A stretch of DNA of 64,000 bases, from contig JBAMJR010000154.1 in the NCBI GenBank assembly GCA_038501785.1, positions 4,660,001-4,724,000 of the forward strand, written 5' to 3'. A model generated the notes under the pieces. It was not told the origin of the DNA and searched no databases. It was given only the letters and a program-made list of their open reading frames with translations. Below are positions 61,195-64,000 of the stretch, piece by piece; the stretch's first letter is position 1; each line of letters starts with the position of its first letter. The DNA is from Myoxocephalus aenaeus. Taxonomy: Eukaryota; Chordata; Actinopteri; Perciformes; Cottidae. The translations under genes and the position numbers were made by a program.

Positions 61195-61845
61195 GTGAGC
61201 GGGAGCATGGACTGTGGATTATAGCCGATTTGATGCTTCAGGGACTCCTTGAATAGTGTTCTTGCACAGGATCAGTGCATGTTTAAAGTCACCACATTGT
61301 ACATGGAGTACACCTGCAGGTTATTCGTAAAGAAATCAGACTATACTGAAATAAAATAAGAGGATAATTCCGGCAGAGGCGTGCATTTTGTGCTCCTATC
61401 TTCATAAAGATTCAGTTTACAGATTCAAATTGTTTTAGGTTTCACTTAAAGGCACTCAACACAGATGGAAGTCGTGAATAGAAGCTGGAAATAGCTGGAA
61501 ATAACTTCAGTAATTGCTGATACTTTGAGAATGTAACAGGTGGTGCACTCTAGTTGGCTTGCATGATGCTTGTTATGATGGTTTGTGGTTTGTTTGGCCC
61601 TGGGGGAGTTTACTCATCAGGGTATTGCACCAGAGCTGTAGCCTGTGGTGCTGCTGGTATATGGACATGTGAAACATATTGCACATGATAGTATCCATAC
61701 TAATGGACGTGTAAGTACAAACTGAGGAAGCAGGCCTGGCTTTTTCCTGTGCAATGCCACAGGGAGGTAAAATACTGGCTGTCTGTGTTTATGTTTTTTA
61801 TTTAGCGCTTGCGGCCCCATAACCGCCTTGTAATAATCAGACAGT

Positions 61846-61848
<3 letters not shown>

Positions 61849-61924
<76 letters not shown>
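61849..61924. repeat. (AC)n microsatellite
   Basis: About 38 AC units. Confidence 0.97.
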
Positions 61925-61927
<3 letters not shown>

Positions 61928-62654
61928 TTTTACATCCGCGGGCTTAAGAGTCCAGCCACTGAGACATTGACCTTAGTGAGTCATGCATGCAAGAAGAGGC
62001 AGTTTCATACACTCACACATGCACGCTGCACTACACACACACATTTTCTGCTGTGCATACTTATGCTGCACAGATGGCACAGAAGACAGAGTGAGGCAAA
62101 AGAGAAAAAAAAGCAAATCACCTAAATGAAATGGGATATGACGTGTAAAGGAAATGTTCGAGATAATAAAGATAAAATCTAAGTGTTCAGCAGATGAGGT
62201 CCACATATAAATACAGAAATTCAGAACGAGGAAAAAGTCAACCAAAAACCAAACAAATATAAAGAGCGCGAGAGTATTATAAATGAGGAACTGAAGGAAA
62301 CAATATTTTTGGGTACAAATAAAAAATCTGTTTTCAAACAAAACTCCCAGTCAGAAGGAAACACGCAAATAAAATGGAAAGCACCTCCACAGTTGCACAC
62401 AGTAATGTAGAGTATTGGTCAAAGCTGGAGCAGCATGGGTCCCTGCTTTCGTGCCAACAAGGTGAAGACAAGGTGGGGAGAGACGAGGAGGAGGGAGAGA
62501 CGTGGAGGAGGGAGAGACGTGGAGGAGGGAGAGCGGGGTTGCCTCACGCGGGTGGAAACAGAAAGTTGCGTTCAACAGAATCAGCATCCGTTTGATCATC
62601 TGCAGCTGTGATTTCTAAGATATGAGTCATCAACAACCCATCTCAACTCTCACA

Positions 62655-62763
<109 letters not shown>

Positions 62764-63164
62764 TTACAGTAAAGTGTGACATTGAGTTGTGAATGTTGAA
62801 GCAAAAAGGCGGGAAGCAGAGTGCAGAAAGTGTGTGTGTGTGTGTGTCCTTTGTGAGAGAGACTAAAAGTTCACATCTTAAGCTTCGACGTGTGAAAGAT
62901 ATGAATGAGGCTATGAGCTGTGTGTCTATGTCTATGTGCACAGCTATATTTGCTGTTGAACTTGCGTAGGAGTAGATTTTAGATGAGACACCTTCATTTA
63001 GATGCCACAATATGGTGTGTGTGCTTTCTCCATGTGCTTGTCTCATTACTGGACTTGTGTCTGTTGTTCTGATGTGTCACCAAACTCCCTCTGATCCACT
63101 GTGAGTCTTAACTTCCTGTGGGTTTCTCCTCATTGACATCACCTCCTTTCCTCTGTTTGCACAG

Positions 63165-63209
63165 GTAACAAGAAGCCAACACAACAGCTGTGCCAAATAT
63201 ATTCTGGAG
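63165..63209 (+). CDS. possible second exon of the same plus-strand gene
   Basis: A pyrimidine-rich tract followed by tttgcacag, then 45 bases to GGAG|gtaaat, open in phase 0 and reading VTRSQHNSCAKYILE. It joins in frame to the candidate exon ending at 61194. A 45-bp exon between plausible splice sites can arise by chance, so the call is tentative. No convincing third exon is visible before the window ends. Confidence 0.22.
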
Positions 63210-64000
63210 GTAAATCATTACTTTTCTTTTTCATTATTAAAAGTAATAGTCATAACATTATTAGTAATCGACAAACATGTGCAATCATTCAGATGCATCC
63301 CTCATTAAATGTCATATTGTGGGTGATATTTTTCTGGAATTTGCACATGATTATATCTTATCTTAGTTGGATCCGTTGGGAAAAATTGGGAAAAATGGGA
63401 AAACATTGGGAAAAATGTCTTGATCTTCACATTAAAATAAATTCAAACACTAAAAAGCTGCAGATTGTAAAAGTGAGATGCTGGACTCAGTAAATGCATG
63501 TTGTTTACAATGCCATAAAAAGAATGCAGTAAACCCCTTACATTGGAGAGCAGGAACCCAAGAAAAGAGATGATTGATTATTTAATAATAGTTGCAGATA
63601 CTATGAATAAATTAATCAAGTTTTTTTTCTTCGAGGTATCGAGGTGGCCCTGAGGTTTCTACCTATTTTTCCTGTTATGGTGGAGGTTTTAAAATGCAGA
63701 GGATGTGTCATGTGTATGGTCCTGTCACCAGTGTGGGGCAGATAGGGGGAGCGGAGGAGGAGATTAGAGATACGAACATGCGGTGGAGAAGGAAGATAGC
63801 AACACATAATGCTCCACCTGGGAGACCTTGTTGTTGTTGAAGGAGGGAAGGGGTGAGAGCTGGTGCTGTGTCCTTGGTGACTACAGGAGAGATAACCAAG
63901 TGAAAGGATGAGCAGAGAGAGGAAACACTTTCCCTCCGGGGCTTACTGTAGAGCATGACAGGAGTGAGGAGGAGGAGGAGGAGGAAGAAAAGCAGACTCA
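63210..64000. other. no gene seen at right edge
   Basis: A short GGGAAAAATT-type tandem at 63379-63418 and purine-rich sequence towards the end (63960-64000). No recognisable exon. Confidence 0.4.

Overview
The window looks like a piece of a ray-finned fish (teleost) nuclear genome. It carries one compact multi-exon vertebrate gene, very many (CA)n, (GA)n, (AT)n and (GATA)n microsatellites, and short interspersed repeats of kinds common in fish: miniature DNA transposons with terminal inverted repeats, a tRNA-like SINE, a decayed Tc1/mariner fragment and LINE/SINE 3' tails. There is no bacterial or organelle-type gene organisation.

The only gene identified with confidence is arhgef7 (beta-PIX, a Rac/Cdc42 guanine-nucleotide exchange factor) on the minus strand. 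Its coding region runs from the ATG at 56003 to a stop at 32624. I assembled 21 exons by hand. All junctions are GT-AG and phase-compatible, giving an intact 802-residue protein: CH, SH3, DH, PH, proline-rich segment, GIT-binding helix, coiled coil and a C-terminal DETNL PDZ ligand. An extra terminal exon (37443-37651) joins in frame to exon 18 and gives a 779-residue form with a different tail, as known for mammalian ARHGEF7. A methionine in the SH3 exon matches the start of the known form without the CH domain.

Layout. 1-31.5 kb (3' of arhgef7): no recognisable gene; microsatellites, MITEs and several repeat-poor blocks rich in homeodomain-type cores that look like candidate conserved non-coding elements. 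In mammals this flank leads towards SOX1, so a regulatory desert is plausible but unproven. 31.5-31.7 kb: a complex rearrangement in which a 37-bp direct repeat encloses DNA matching two sites 3.7-4.6 kb away. 31.85-56.0 kb: arhgef7, with introns holding a hAT remnant with a BED-finger fragment, a SINE, a Tc1/mariner relic and further MITEs. 56-60.8 kb: non-coding. 60.8-61.2 kb: a CpG-rich, promoter-like block with a possible first coding exon on the plus strand, and a possible second exon at 63165-63209, of an unrecognised gene transcribed away from arhgef7.

All family and repeat assignments come from reading the sequence against remembered families; no alignment or search was run.
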